Assembly: GCA_002633005.1 (NCBI GenBank)
Contig: NMRA01000252.1
Location: 1,672-63,671, forward strand
Source: Phoronis australis
Taxonomy: Eukaryota; Phoronida; Phoronidae
Length of the DNA stretch: 62,000 bases
Direction: 5' to 3'
Both the position numbers and the translations under genes were made by a program. Positions 36,401 to 58,990 of the stretch are shown here, one piece after another. Position 1 is the stretch's first letter. Every line of letters begins with the position of its first letter. The notes below the pieces were generated by a model. It worked only from the letters and a program-made list of their open reading frames with translations. It searched no databases and was not told where the DNA came from.

Positions 36401-37820
36401 GGAGTACTGACTAATGTATAGTATCAGTTACTGCTTGAAACCATACTGGGAACATAAAATAGCCCTCTAGGACAAGCCCTCTTGTTGAGCATCAGTATCA
36501 AATTACTGTTTCATGCTATGAACATTCCCACTAAATAAAATTGGTTCTAACCCCGGTGTTTAAGGTAAATGGCGGGGTATGGAAAATTGAACTAGACCGT
36601 ATTTATCCACCTTGGCTGAGACGCGCTCGGCTCATGCTCAAAGGGATGCCGCCAAGCTGCTCTATTCATCGAGTCACGAGCGAGGATAATTGACTTCGCT
36701 CATGCGGATATGATCAGCTGATTACAGTCTAGCCTAACAACTGTACTTTTTATGGAGAGAATTTTACGTAGTTTTTACNNNNNNNNNNNNNNNNNNNNNN
36801 NNNNNNNNNNNNNNNNNNNNNNNNNNNNNNNNNNNNNNNNNNNNNNNNNNNNNNNNNNNNNNNNNNNNNNNNNNNNNNNNNNNNNNNNNNNNNNNNNNNN
36901 NNNNNNNNNNNCCAAGGCTAGGTGATGCAAGACATTATTACTTGTTCTTTGTTGCATTATAGTAACTGGTCTTGGCTAATTATCATTTTATGGCCTGGTC
37001 ATCCATTCAGCCCAAAGTAGTTCCAGAGGTGGCTTATCAGCCAATTATTCACGCATGCTGACTCACAATAGAAGCCTGATAAGAATGAAGGTGGATAAAT
37101 GCGGTGTTCCTACAGTTTCTTGTTTTAGTGGATGTGTTCACGACATGTGAGACCATCAAGTGAACATAAAATAACCCTCTATGACAAGCCCTCTTGTTGA
37201 GCCTGGTCACAAGCAATAACAAACTGTCAGTTCTTTTGAAGCCCTGAAATTGCATCAGTTCTAAGAAACAATGACTGTCAGTTTTATTTTGAGCGGTATG
37301 TGAACTAAATCAAACTTGGGTTTATAAGTGAAATATTAATGTAAAGTAGCTTCAATTTTTTATGTCTGCAGTGCAAACAAATCACCACCGTTAATATGAC
37401 AATTGAAGAGAAATAAAAAGGTAATCGATTTCCTACATACCTGTGATTTTAGTATTCTAGGTCTTCCAAGTAGTGAGATTGAAGAGATATACTGCTTTAA
37501 AGTTGATATTTTGTACCAAGACAAGTATGATTTTTTGTTTCCTAAACGCAAGTTACCGTTTTGTCATCTCTTGTTTTAGGCAAACCACTGTCCACCATTT
37601 CCTGGTGAAGCACACAATCGAGGAGAAAATACACAATATGCTTCAGACACTGAGCACTCACACCAGCACAGTGGAGGAAAATACAATGACTATTGGTCAT
37701 CTAGCCTCACTGTTCACCGACCAAGATGAAGAGCACCATGATGATGTCATGGAAAGTGATGAGGTAGCACCACCTAGTGTGGGTCTTACTAACCACACAA
37801 CAACCATCACTGATGCATAA
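2764..37820 (+). CDS. SHPRH: E3 ubiquitin-protein ligase SHPRH (SNF2 / PHD / RING helicase), complete, 27 exons, 1541 aa
   Basis: SHPRH is a nuclear SNF2-family ATPase and RING E3 ligase related to yeast Rad5; it helps polyubiquitinate PCNA in DNA damage tolerance. I chained the exons by homology to human SHPRH and by GT-AG sites with matching phase: 2764-3442, 4336-4533, 7994-8084, 9122-9848, 10443-10550, 11030-11156, 11916-11995, 12372-12495, 13037-13200, 14439-14546, 15409-15477, 15835-15917, 16240-16366, 18754-18930, 19501-19608, 21276-21394, 22230-22406, 23375-23443, 25563-25734, 26055-26198, 27082-27183, 27483-27554, 27685-27885, 33257-33349, 34733-34819, 36008-36186, 37580-37820. The sum is 4626 nt including the stop. 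Landmarks: Walker A DEMGLGKT (342-349), PHD (about 515-561), DEAQ box (674-677), TGTP (702-705), C3HC4 RING (1265-1312), [11 protein letters not shown] (1450-1460). The human protein is about 1683 aa; the missing part includes the whole H15 linker-histone domain. The fully closed phase chain makes the model strong; the N-terminal start is the first in-frame ATG of exon 1. Confidence 0.95.
3965..4290 (+). mobile_element. tRNA-derived SINE with an internally amplified 34-bp segment
   Basis: From about 3974 there is a box-A-like stretch (TGCTCAGTGGACTAAAGC) and a box-B-like stretch (GGCATTCAATCCC), followed by a body that ends near GGCTAATAATTCTTAT. Within the body, a 34-bp unit starting AGGACAGAGATCTTCAGACT is repeated about six times in tandem (4046-4249). 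Related copies, without the amplification, lie near 22790-23025. It sits about 45 bp before the exon 2 acceptor. Confidence 0.6.
4336..4533 (+). CDS. SHPRH: SHPRH exon 2: start of the SNF2 ATPase (LRPYQ motif)
   Basis: The acceptor tttccag precedes 4336 and the donor is GATG|gtaaga at 4534. The exon is phase 1 at both ends. It encodes [16 protein letters not shown], the conserved block at the entry of the Rad5-like SNF2 domain. A near-identical copy of this exon lies at 4889-5086 across a single N and is probably an assembly duplicate. Confidence 0.92.
4713..5264 (+). repeat. SHPRH: Near-identical copy of about 4160-4711, including SHPRH exon 2 (probable unmerged contig overlap)
   Basis: The segment right of the single N at 4712 repeats the one left of it, with only a few differences (for example AATCGTCACC versus AGTCATCACC, and CAGGAGG versus CAAGAGG). 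It carries a second full exon 2 at 4889-5086. Because the exon is 198 nt with phase 1/1, inclusion of both copies would keep frame but would duplicate the LRPYQ block. Differences at the level of alleles, and the N exactly at the junction, favour an assembly artefact. Confidence 0.85.
5265..7993 (+). other. SHPRH intron 2, remainder; no feature recognised
   Basis: About 2.7 kb of A+T-rich intron. Open frames here are short and unlike known proteins. I see no convincing transposon ends or tandem repeats. Confidence 0.6.
7994..8084 (+). CDS. SHPRH: SHPRH exon 3 (91 nt)
   Basis: Acceptor ttttcag, donor GAAT|gtaaga. The reading [20 protein letters not shown] aligns with human SHPRH between the LRPYQ block and Walker A. 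It is the only segment found that converts the phase-1 end of exon 2 into the phase-2 entry needed by exon 4. Confidence 0.85.
8766..8845. mobile_element. 80-bp terminal-inverted-repeat MITE
   Basis: The element begins CAGGGGTCCCACATTTTAAG and ends with the reverse complement of CAGGGGTCCCAGTTTTTGAG. Both arms start CAGGGGTCCCA, which resembles hAT-type ends. I could not see a clear 8-bp target duplication, so the superfamily is uncertain. Confidence 0.6.
9122..9848 (+). CDS. SHPRH: SHPRH exon 4: Walker A motif, linker and PHD finger
   Basis: One 727-nt exon runs without a break from [17 protein letters not shown] (Walker A) through a Ser/Thr/Cys-rich linker of about 150 residues to a PHD finger (C515, C517, then CTNC, HPDC and CPHC). 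In human SHPRH the H15 domain lies between Walker A and the PHD; here no H15-like sequence is present. The linker contains short imperfect repeats around FQPVT/STSDC-like phrases. Donor ACTGAG|gtaact, phase 0. Confidence 0.93.
10245..10398 (+). repeat. Two degenerate copies of the exon 5 acceptor and 5' end
   Basis: Segments at about 10245-10303 and 10332-10398 resemble the real intron/exon junction at 10419-10494 (polypyrimidine region, then GCCACC..GATTGT and GTCTATATGACC). The first keeps an attacag acceptor. Both contain TGA in the exon frame, so use would truncate the protein. They look like old tandem duplications. Confidence 0.7.
10443..10550 (+). CDS. SHPRH: SHPRH exon 5
   Basis: Encodes [19 protein letters not shown], matching the human block just after the PHD. 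Acceptor ttacag, donor GTTT|gtaagt, phase 0 at both ends. Confidence 0.92.
10555..10859. repeat. 61-bp minisatellite, 5 copies
   Basis: The unit begins GTGTTAACCCTGATTACTCA. Copies differ by only a few bases (TGTGTAC versus TGTCCAC). It starts within the first bases of intron 5, so the repeat grew directly beside the donor. Confidence 0.92.
11030..11156 (+). CDS. SHPRH: SHPRH exon 6
   Basis: Encodes [11 protein letters not shown] and [19 protein letters not shown], matching SNF2 helicase motif Ib and the following block. Acceptor gacag, donor AACA|gtaagt, phase 1. Confidence 0.92.
11916..11995 (+). CDS. SHPRH: SHPRH exon 7
   Basis: Encodes [20 protein letters not shown] just upstream of the DEAQ box. 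Acceptor ccacag, donor GAGA|gtaagt. Confidence 0.92.
12372..12495 (+). CDS. SHPRH: SHPRH exon 8: DEAQ (Walker B) and TGTP motifs
   Basis: Encodes [10 protein letters not shown] and [14 protein letters not shown], helicase motifs II and III. DEAQ instead of DEAH is normal for SHPRH. Acceptor tttcag, donor GAAG|gtatga. Confidence 0.95.
12766..12971. repeat. 51-bp minisatellite, 4 copies
   Basis: The unit begins GAGTTATGTTGTCAGCAGGT. Because 51 is a multiple of three it creates open frames on both strands. These are not coding: they lie inside intron 8 and show no homology. Confidence 0.9.
13037..13200 (+). CDS. SHPRH: SHPRH exon 9
   Basis: Encodes [20 protein letters not shown] and [13 protein letters not shown], matching the human helicase segment after TGTP. 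Phase 1 in, phase 0 out; acceptor tttcag, donor TCAG|gtaaaa. Confidence 0.93.
13352..13450. repeat. 36-bp minisatellite, about 3 copies
   Basis: The unit begins GCATTATTCCATGAGAACAG; the third copy is cut short. It lies in intron 9. Confidence 0.8.
13485..13682 (-). mobile_element. tRNA-derived SINE (minus orientation)
   Basis: Read on the minus strand there is a box-A-like TAGTGGTTAAGGTGCTGG and a box-B-like GGGTTCAAATCC, with a nearly pairable T-arm. A conserved-looking body follows (CCTGACGATGGCCGGAGAAG, then GAAACGTCGTGAC). It adjoins the retroelement fragment at 13706-13990. Confidence 0.65.
13706..13990 (-). mobile_element. Retroelement C-terminal fragment (Penelope-like, GIY-YIG-type tail)
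   Basis: The minus-strand frame contains [20 protein letters not shown] followed by [11 protein letters not shown] and DTWLSLL. From memory, this spacing (H..W, then W..R.IKEA..I, then a C-terminal S.TW) is typical of the end of Penelope-like reverse transcriptase/endonuclease polyproteins. A related sequence lies near 37180-37255. The fragment is short, so the family call is tentative. Confidence 0.45.
14439..14546 (+). CDS. SHPRH: SHPRH exon 10
   Basis: Encodes [20 protein letters not shown] and [11 protein letters not shown], matching human SHPRH. Phase 0 at both ends; acceptor tttcag, donor GAAG|gtagag. Confidence 0.92.
14636..14860. repeat. 38-39-bp minisatellite, about 6 copies
   Basis: The unit contains CACCATCAGTGAAATGTACC. 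Copies alternate between GGGACACC and GGGGACACC, giving alternating unit lengths, which suggests a higher-order two-unit expansion. Confidence 0.88.
15409..15477 (+). CDS. SHPRH: SHPRH exon 11 (69 nt)
   Basis: Encodes [20 protein letters not shown], aligned to the KLRKISDWALKLSSLDRRT region of human SHPRH. Acceptor ttttag, donor CTCG|gtaaga, phase 0. Confidence 0.85.
15835..15917 (+). CDS. SHPRH: SHPRH exon 12, ending at a GC donor
   Basis: Encodes [20 protein letters not shown]. The only join that restores [10 protein letters not shown] uses AAGAG|gcaagt as donor and ctacag|C at 16240 as acceptor, so intron 12 is GC-AG. The match to human (QKSTMTMEELL) is exact across the junction. Confidence 0.9.
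16240..16366 (+). CDS. SHPRH: SHPRH exon 13
   Basis: Encodes [11 protein letters not shown] and [19 protein letters not shown], one of the best-conserved SHPRH-specific blocks between the two helicase halves. Acceptor ctacag, donor AGAG|gttagt. Confidence 0.94.
16440..17260. other. Compositionally distinct A/C-rich insert in intron 13; possible minus-strand retroelement piece
   Basis: This 0.8-kb stretch is visibly richer in A and C on the plus strand and more CpG-containing than surrounding intron. It has no long open frame. Read on the minus strand it has a TATA-like TTTTATATTAAG at about 16955. A solo LTR or SINE-rich insertion is possible, but I could not find matching ends or a target duplication. 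Confidence 0.3.
17880..18620 (-). mobile_element. LINE ORF1-like fragment (minus), degenerate
   Basis: On the minus strand a coiled-coil-like leader is followed by [15 protein letters not shown], a [15 protein letters not shown] phrase, [11 protein letters not shown], then [18 protein letters not shown] and [20 protein letters not shown]. This order is characteristic of the nucleic-acid-binding ORF1 protein of L1-like LINEs. The blocks sit in different frames and contain stops, so the copy is dead. No reverse transcriptase is seen nearby. It lies in SHPRH intron 13, opposite to the gene. Confidence 0.65.
18754..18930 (+). CDS. SHPRH: SHPRH exon 14
   Basis: Encodes [20 protein letters not shown] and [14 protein letters not shown], matching human AAELYREVLRSSEEHK and GIPPTLRD. 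Acceptor tcccag, donor TCAG|gtattg, phase 0 at both ends. Confidence 0.93.
18969..19118 (+). repeat. Two degenerate copies of the 3' half of SHPRH exon 14
   Basis: Segments at about 18969-19050 and 19060-19118 repeat GAGTGATACCTCGCACACT and AGATGATCAGCT from exon 14. The donor is altered in both (the second reads TTTCAG followed by AT). They contain frame breaks and are pseudo-exon fragments, not coding. Confidence 0.8.
19501..19608 (+). CDS. SHPRH: SHPRH exon 15
   Basis: Encodes [20 protein letters not shown] and [16 protein letters not shown], a helical linker segment matching human EHYMSKCNTEVAEAQQ. Acceptor actcag, donor AGAG|gtgaga. Confidence 0.9.
20690..21035. repeat. 43-bp minisatellite, about 8 copies
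   Basis: The unit contains CTTTACCATGTATTCTAAGC and the palindrome AGCATGCT. Copies are nearly identical and vary mainly at TGGTAC/TGGTAT. It lies in intron 15. Confidence 0.92.
21276..21394 (+). CDS. SHPRH: SHPRH exon 16
   Basis: Encodes [19 protein letters not shown] and [15 protein letters not shown], matching human SPWWLNVIHRAIEF and EELVQRVRNEI. Acceptor taaaag, donor TCAG|gtaaga, phase 2 out. Confidence 0.88.
21469..21917. repeat. Long intronic foldback: about 200-bp inverted arms with a short loop
   Basis: The arms (about 21469-21671 and 21715-21917) are roughly 90% identical as reverse complements by eye, both ending at AAGGTACC. Each arm is itself built from degenerate short repeats of the type ACGGACTCAYAAACACGG. 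A diverged direct repeat ending GGATTGTCTCT lies outside each end (near 21420-21447 and 21930-21957). The transcript of intron 16 would fold into a hairpin of about 450 nt only 75 nt after exon 16. Confidence 0.92.
22230..22406 (+). CDS. SHPRH: SHPRH exon 17
   Basis: Encodes [20 protein letters not shown] and [12 protein letters not shown], matching human FRDCRGLQFLLTTQMEEL and CHLRPAR. Acceptor tttcag, donor ACAG|gtcagc, phase 2 out. Confidence 0.88.
22790..23025. mobile_element. Two head-to-head partial SINEs of the same family as 3965-4290
   Basis: At about 22790-22880 a minus-strand copy shows a box-B-like GGGTTTGAACC followed by TTTCAGACTAAACATAGGTC. At about 22885-23025 a plus-strand copy shows TGGTGTTCGAACTCTGGTTG and ends GTCTAATAATTCTTAT, the same tail as the 4-kb copy. 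This links the three as one family. Confidence 0.55.
23375..23443 (+). CDS. SHPRH: SHPRH exon 18 (69 nt)
   Basis: Encodes [20 protein letters not shown], matching human CCVFCKADELFTEYESKLF; the CxxC pair is retained. Acceptor tttttag, donor AGAG|gtaata; enters with one base and leaves in phase 2. Confidence 0.85.
23605..24320 (+). repeat. Diverged relics of the repeat family at 28400-30960
   Basis: Phrases such as CCACCTGGTGGCCATTT (23636), CCCTAGTGACAATTTTA (23878) and GCGCCCCCTAGTAACAATTT (24287) sit in the same context as the later family, for example before TTTTACGCTTACCTGTGCATC. The relics are more decayed. Open frames here are shadows of the repeat. Confidence 0.6.
25010..25670 (+). 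repeat. SHPRH: Unmerged overlap: 25010-25339 repeated at 25341-25670 across a single N (carries a truncated exon 19)
   Basis: The two halves are about 330 bp and nearly identical (one visible difference cluster, CAACGCTT versus CAGTGCTT). The left copy contains the first 108 nt of exon 19 (25232-25339), which then stops at the N at 25340. The right copy holds the full exon. Confidence 0.9.
25563..25734 (+). CDS. SHPRH: SHPRH exon 19
   Basis: Encodes [20 protein letters not shown] and [13 protein letters not shown], matching human ETERSMKAILSFAK and DLFEAWKKEYK. Acceptor catag, donor CAAG|gtatgt. The protein is shorter here than human, lacking much of the acidic stretch before this block. Confidence 0.88.
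26055..26198 (+). CDS. SHPRH: SHPRH exon 20
   Basis: Encodes [20 protein letters not shown] and RLRVR, matching human YWMALRNRVSAVDELAMATERLRVR. Acceptor ttacag at 26054, donor TGAG|gtgagg, phase 0. Confidence 0.9.
26875..26960. mobile_element. 86-bp hairpin element with 9-bp perfect ends
   Basis: GGTCAACCA at the left is matched by TGGTTGACC at the right, with further internal complementarity (GATTGGT and ACCAATC). It is a MITE-like palindrome in intron 20. Confidence 0.5.
27082..27183 (+). CDS. SHPRH: SHPRH exon 21
   Basis: Encodes [20 protein letters not shown] and [14 protein letters not shown], matching human EQNRIKLLNDKAVATSQLQ and KKLGQLLYLTNLEK. Acceptor taatag, donor TAAG|gtatgc. 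Confidence 0.92.
27411..27482 (+). repeat. 37-bp tandem duplication spanning the exon 22 acceptor
   Basis: The unit beginning CTGACTACAGTAATGTTGTC and ending with the acceptor TATTCTAGTGCC occurs twice. The upstream copy gives a second AG acceptor at 27445. Using it would add 37 nt and shift the frame. Confidence 0.85.
27483..27554 (+). CDS. SHPRH: SHPRH exon 22: first RING cysteine pair
   Basis: Encodes [16 protein letters not shown], with RING ligands C1265 and C1268. Acceptor tctag, donor AAAG|gtaaat, phase 0. Confidence 0.94.
27685..27885 (+). CDS. SHPRH: SHPRH exon 23: rest of the RING finger
   Basis: Encodes [11 protein letters not shown] and [18 protein letters not shown]. Ligands C1281, H1283, C1286, C1289, C1309 and C1312 complete a C3HC4 RING, so the E3 ligase fold should be intact. 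Acceptor tttcag, donor TCAG|gtaggc. Confidence 0.95.
28400..30960 (+). repeat. Tandem array of a 400-500-bp diverged repeat carrying CTCF-like motifs
   Basis: About five units in SHPRH intron 23. The landmark AAGAGGA-like phrase recurs at about 28806, 29261, 29656, 30151 and 30584. Each unit carries up to three copies of CCNCCTAGTGGC in a fixed order, between phrases such as TGTATCTCCTAAAC, AGGATCTTTACTAAATTTAG and CAACAGATTTTCATAAA. Reverse complements match the CTCF core consensus: 13 of 13 core positions at 28546-28563, 30033-30049 and 30880-30896, and close matches at eight more sites. No coding sequence is present. The family also exists as relics in intron 18. Confidence 0.8.
31700..32125. 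repeat. 30-bp minisatellite, about 14 copies
   Basis: The unit contains CTACTGCTAGCCACTTCC followed by AAAGCATTTTAA. The 30-bp period gives a ten-residue repeat frame on the minus strand (LWKWLAVVK-type), which is a by-product of the repeat. It lies in intron 23. Confidence 0.93.
33187..33256 (+). repeat. 30-bp direct triplication of the exon 24 acceptor
   Basis: The unit TTGTTGTAGGGAAGTCATTC continuing to CTACCAAAGTG occurs three times without differences, giving identical acceptors ending at 33196, 33226 and 33256. Only the last joins an open exon: starting at either earlier acceptor meets TAG at the next copy. Confidence 0.92.
33257..33349 (+). CDS. SHPRH: SHPRH exon 24: start of the C-terminal helicase lobe
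   Basis: Encodes [20 protein letters not shown] and DAKALVFST, matching human [17 protein letters not shown] and GAKALVFST. Donor AACA|gtaggt, phase 0. Confidence 0.94.
33650..33714. mobile_element. Copy 2 of the small GC-rich hairpin element
   Basis: Begins GGGTGGCGCAGCACTGAAAT, has a self-complementary TGGGGCTATAGCCCCCCA-like core and ends GGTGCGCC. See copies at about 503 and 58316. Confidence 0.6.
33828..34612. mobile_element. Possible 0.8-kb inverted-repeat element with TTAAGG-rich ends
   Basis: The left segment (33828-33960) is rich in CTTAAGTTAAG/TTTCCTTAA phrases. The right segment (34500-34612) contains their complements (TCTTAACTTAAGGAAAACTC). The arms are imperfect and internally repetitive, so the exact ends are unclear. 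Confidence 0.4.
34733..34819 (+). CDS. SHPRH: SHPRH exon 25
   Basis: Encodes [20 protein letters not shown], continuing FSTW-type motif IV of the helicase C lobe. Acceptor tgacag, donor TCAG|gtaaaa. Confidence 0.94.
35118..35720 (+). mobile_element. THAP-domain (P-element-like) gene fragment in SHPRH intron 25
   Basis: Around 35262-35350 a frame reads [20 protein letters not shown], the start of a C2CH THAP zinc finger (CCVxGC, then GxSF). At 35550-35640 another frame reads IPTVLRLED and [15 protein letters not shown], resembling a THAP end plus a basic stretch. The flanks match a second, shorter copy on the minus strand at about 58735-58990, for example around CGCCAACTCCGTATACTTTC. Frames are broken, so this is a dead copy of a P-element-type transposon or a THAP pseudogene. 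Confidence 0.5.
36008..36186 (+). CDS. SHPRH: SHPRH exon 26: helicase motifs V and VI
   Basis: Encodes [20 protein letters not shown] and [11 protein letters not shown], with the arginine-finger motif intact. Acceptor tttttag, donor CCAG|gtaagt, phase 2 out. Confidence 0.97.
36449..37215. repeat. Direct repeat flanking an inverted-repeat segment with an assembly gap
   Basis: GAACATAAAATAGCCCTCTA at 36450 is repeated as GAACATAAAATAACCCTCTA at 37163, followed by shared GACAAGCCCTCTTGTTGAGC. Between them, TATTTATCCACCTT (36600) is matched in reverse by AAGGTGGATAAAT (37088). The run of Ns at 36779-36911 lies inside. This looks like an inserted element whose middle is not assembled. Confidence 0.45.
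36779..36911. other. Assembly gap of 133 N
   Basis: Unsequenced run in SHPRH intron 26. The exons on both sides join in phase, so no coding loss is implied. Confidence 0.99.
37580..37820 (+). CDS. SHPRH: SHPRH exon 27: C-terminus and stop
   Basis: Encodes [20 protein letters not shown] and [16 protein letters not shown], matching human TIVHRFLIKATIEERMQ and LTVAGLADLFTKE. The stop is TAA at 37818-37820. The tail after this block is about 35 residues longer than human and rich in Thr and acidic residues. Confidence 0.95.
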
Positions 37821-38198
37821 GTGGCACCACCTGGAGGTGGTTAGTAGTACCAGTTATTTGTTTTGATTTTGGTAGTAGAGTAAAGTTCTATAGGTATTCA
37901 GCCATTAAGTTATACTTGTCAAAGTCATTTTCATTTACAAAGTTTGCTAGATAAGTTATTATACAGAGTTGTTTTGTACTGCTTATATGTTAGAATATAT
38001 CGTTCATTAAACATGTTATGGCACAACCAAAACAAGCCTGGAAACTTTCTGATCTCATTACAGTCTTTCTGATGAAGTCTGTTGGTACATCTGCCAATAC
38101 TGCTCCATCTGATGTAAACAAAGGACCGCCTAGTTTGAATACTGTACAACCAACAGTTGGTATAATTTAGTGTCTCTGGGACAACTGTAACCAGAACT
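37821..38198. other. Convergent 3' region between SHPRH and the Notch-ligand gene
   Basis: Only 378 bp separate the SHPRH stop (plus) from the ligand stop (minus). A possible plus-strand poly(A) signal ATTAAA is at 38006-38011. No clear minus-strand AATAAA is visible here, so the ligand 3' UTR may run into the SHPRH terminal exon. Confidence 0.45.
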
Positions 38199-55958
<17,760 letters not shown>

Positions 55959-56295
55959 GGTTGGGTGATGCCTTTTGCCTTCAATTGTAAAACCGAGCGG
56001 TTGCGTCAAGGCCAATTCACGATCACCATATCCTAGAGTGAACCAGTGCGTCTCATGGACTCCTCTTGGACTCGCGTGTCCTGACTAAGGTATTCAGTGA
56101 GGGCTATTTAAGATTTATTCATTGCGTTTTCCGGACGTCGTTAAATCGGAATATAATTAGATTTCATATCTACTGACAACAGCAAAGTCGTGTGACATTG
56201 GCCGCCTGGTTTCACCTCCCTTCTCCGGGCACTTCCTTTACTTGGAAAGATACAGTCGTAGAATTGAAACTTATTTCCAGCTAGGAACCAATAGT
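55959..56295 (-). promoter_or_regulatory. Upstream region of the Notch ligand
   Basis: The promoter should lie here or beyond because the coding start is at 55958. I see no clear TATA box or start-site motif that I can place with confidence. Confidence 0.25.
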
Positions 56296-56945
56296 TTCCA
56301 GACAGCTTTTCAAGAAGTTACGCTTGATTATTTCAGTTGAAATCTTTGAGATTGTATAATCAGAGTGTTTAAAGACTTTGCTTTTTATTCGTTTATCGTG
56401 TCCTTTGCGATTCAAATGTCAAAAAAAACTTATATTTGTGGCAAATGTTATCACGTGAACTTTTGGCCTTCAAAGACCTTTCATAACCCACCAAGCGTCG
56501 ACGAAATGATAAATTAAACGTCACGAAAGTATTACAACTCTCTTTTATTTATTTATTTAGTTTTTTGTTTGTTTTGAAGCATTTCTTTAACCCCTTAAAA
56601 ATAAGGCGAGATCATGACATNCCAGACAGCTTTTCAAGAAGTTACGCTTGATTATTTCAGTTGAAATCTTTGAGAATGTATAATCAGAGTGTTAAAAGAC
56701 TTTGCTTTTTATTCGTTTATCGTGTCCTTTGCGATTCAAATGTCAAAAAAAAACTTATATTTGTGGCAAATGTTATCACGTGAACTTTTGGCCTTCAAAG
56801 ACCTTTCATAACCCACCAAGCGTCGACGAAATGACAAATTAAACGTCACGAAAGTATTATAACTCTCTTTTATTTATTTATTTAGTTTTTTGTTTGTTTT
56901 GAAGCATTTCTTTAACCCCTTAAAAATAAGGCGAGATCATGACAT
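56296..56945. repeat. Unmerged overlap: 56296-56620 repeated at 56622-56945 across a single N
   Basis: CCAGACAGCTTTTCAAGAAG begins both copies. They differ at a few positions (GAGATTGTA versus GAGAATGTA, TTACAACTC versus TTATAACTC). The right copy continues into unique sequence. Confidence 0.9.
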
Positions 56946-57879
56946 GAGTTGCACGTGTGATAATTTAAGAGTAGAGAACGCCTGTGCACTGTTGACGGTA
57001 AGTTTTCACTGACCTGCTTACCGACATATGTTCAGACAAGTACTAAATGCCCCATTGAATTTTAAAAGCCAGTACGTAGCAACTGTGGTATCTATTTTTG
57101 CGTTTTTGGTTCTTATTTCATACAACAATCGTTAAGCACAGGCAGGCGTAAAACGTTAGGCACTTTCTGTTTCAATTTAATATCTTTTTAAGTTCTGGAC
57201 GTCTGAGAAATTTTCATAGGGAAGCAGGATATTGCCAGAAAAAGTATGGAATGCGGTCTATCTACATGTTCACCAGTACTGCGTTCACAAGTGCTCGGAC
57301 TTTTGCCGAGTGATTCTACATTGTGGCTAAAATAAAAGGAGGTTTTTTGGAATGAAGACACCGTTCACTTTGGATCGTGTTTTTGCCAAACATTAACCTC
57401 TAAAATCGTAACTACTGACGATGGGTCGAAAGATAAAGTCAGTGACATGCGGCTGAAAAATATTTTGTGCTATAATTGCGAAACAGCCAAAACAAAATCT
57501 GCTGCTAGTTATTGTTGTTATTACAGTCACTGCTGGTACCTCCTTAAATCCCGGAGCTTGTTGTCAAGTAAGAAAAGATTTCATTGGCTAGCAACCACAA
57601 CTGCACTCCGTCACCGCGGATTGCCTCTCCCCACCTCGGTCACAACTCTCAGGACACTGGGCACAGAGTCGCAACACCTCGTTCCATACAATATCTTTAT
57701 TACCCCGGCTGGTCGGCTCACTCAGCTTGTCCTTTGCCAGGTTGTTATAGCCGTTTTGACTGTTTGGTGTACTCACTTGGTACTTTATATGATATTTGGT
57801 CATTTGGCAGTTTGTACCCATTTAGTACTTAGTATTAATTTGCCGTTTTGCACGGTTAAGCAATCGGCCAATACCCCTT

Positions 57880-57995
57880 TGGTATCATGCACCTATTTGG
57901 TACTACCTACTAACCTGTGCCTCTTGTATCCGATACCCAATTACACATTGGGTATCGCAAATGTTTAGGTTATCTTTTGTAATTAAGGTACCCAT
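57880..57995. repeat. Short palindromes and GGTACC-rich stretch
   Basis: GATACCCAAT and ATTGGGTATC form a perfect 10-bp hairpin with a 5-base loop at about 57929-57953, and GGTACCCATGCGGTACC follows at 57987. Upstream, TTGGTAC-like phrases recur irregularly. Function unknown. Confidence 0.5.
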
Positions 57996-58315
57996 GCGGT
58001 ACCTTTTATAATATATTAATCAATGGTAGAGCCATAACCCTGAGATTCCAAATACAACCTAAAATATATACTACCCTTGTGTTGTTTTATTTGTCCCCAA
58101 TAATTCCGAAGTATCATGATTTAGCTCATAAACTTGGTTTTATTTGTCTTGGAACCTAACTTATACCTTCAAACATCGAAGTCCAAAAAATTCGGTTACT
58201 TAGTGACCTTATGAAACGTAATTAATGTTTTGAGTGCGTGCTTATCAGCCTTGTCCCCAAGCCTCAAGATGGCGTCTTGTCCTACATATCACGTCATCTG
58301 GCAGCATCTACCCCC

Positions 58316-58382
58316 ATGGGCGGCGCAGCACTGAAATTAGTGGGGGCTATAACTCCCCCCAGCTCCGTATGGTGCGCCGCCT
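58316..58382. mobile_element. Copy 3 of the small GC-rich hairpin element (best preserved ends)
   Basis: GGCGGCGCAGCACTGAAATT at the left is matched by TGGTGCGCCGCC at the right, with an inner TGGGGGCTATAACTCCCCCC palindrome. About 67 bp in total. Confidence 0.65.
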
Positions 58383-58734
58383 ATAATCCCGGTCAGAATC
58401 AACTAACGGACATGTGTTTGCCGGCACGAATATAAATCTAAGCATTAAAATTGCCTTTGCTCTCAGTTCGCGGTATATTTCGTTACATGTTTACGGCTTT
58501 CAGCTGCATTTGGGATTCTGAAAACTTTGATCTTTTTCGGAGTTAAGTGAAGAAATGGTGAGAAATTAGCAACTTTCACCCAAAATATTCACCATGAGAA
58601 ATGAAAATAATTGATAATTAGTTATTTCTCTGCTTAAGAAGATCAGTCAGCTGAGCATCCACACTAGCGGATCGAATTCTTATTTCTATTCATTTTTTAT
58701 TATTACAAATAGTAATGTCGGCCTCCAGCATCAC

Positions 58735-58990
58735 ACCATAGATTATAGACAAGAGACTCGCAACTCCGCATTTTCTTTCGTGATATCCTAGAGGAGGCGC
58801 CACGATTCTAAATTATCTATTTCAATTTCCGGTTAGTGTATTGTGACCACCCAACAACCGACCATGATTAGCAGACAACGTACTTGCGGGAAATAAAACT
58901 TGCCAATTTGGCCAGGTTTCGCCACTGAATAATGACGTCGGGGCTTCTGTAAGAGCATTGATTTCGTCCATTGAAAGTATACGGAGTTGG
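58735..58990 (-). mobile_element. Internally shortened copy of the THAP-associated element
   Basis: On the minus strand it matches both flanks of the element at 35118-35720 (around CCAACTCCGTATACTTTC, CTGCTAATCA and TACACTAACCGGAAA), but the block holding the THAP finger is missing. Both copies end next to TTGTCTATAATCTATG. Confidence 0.5.
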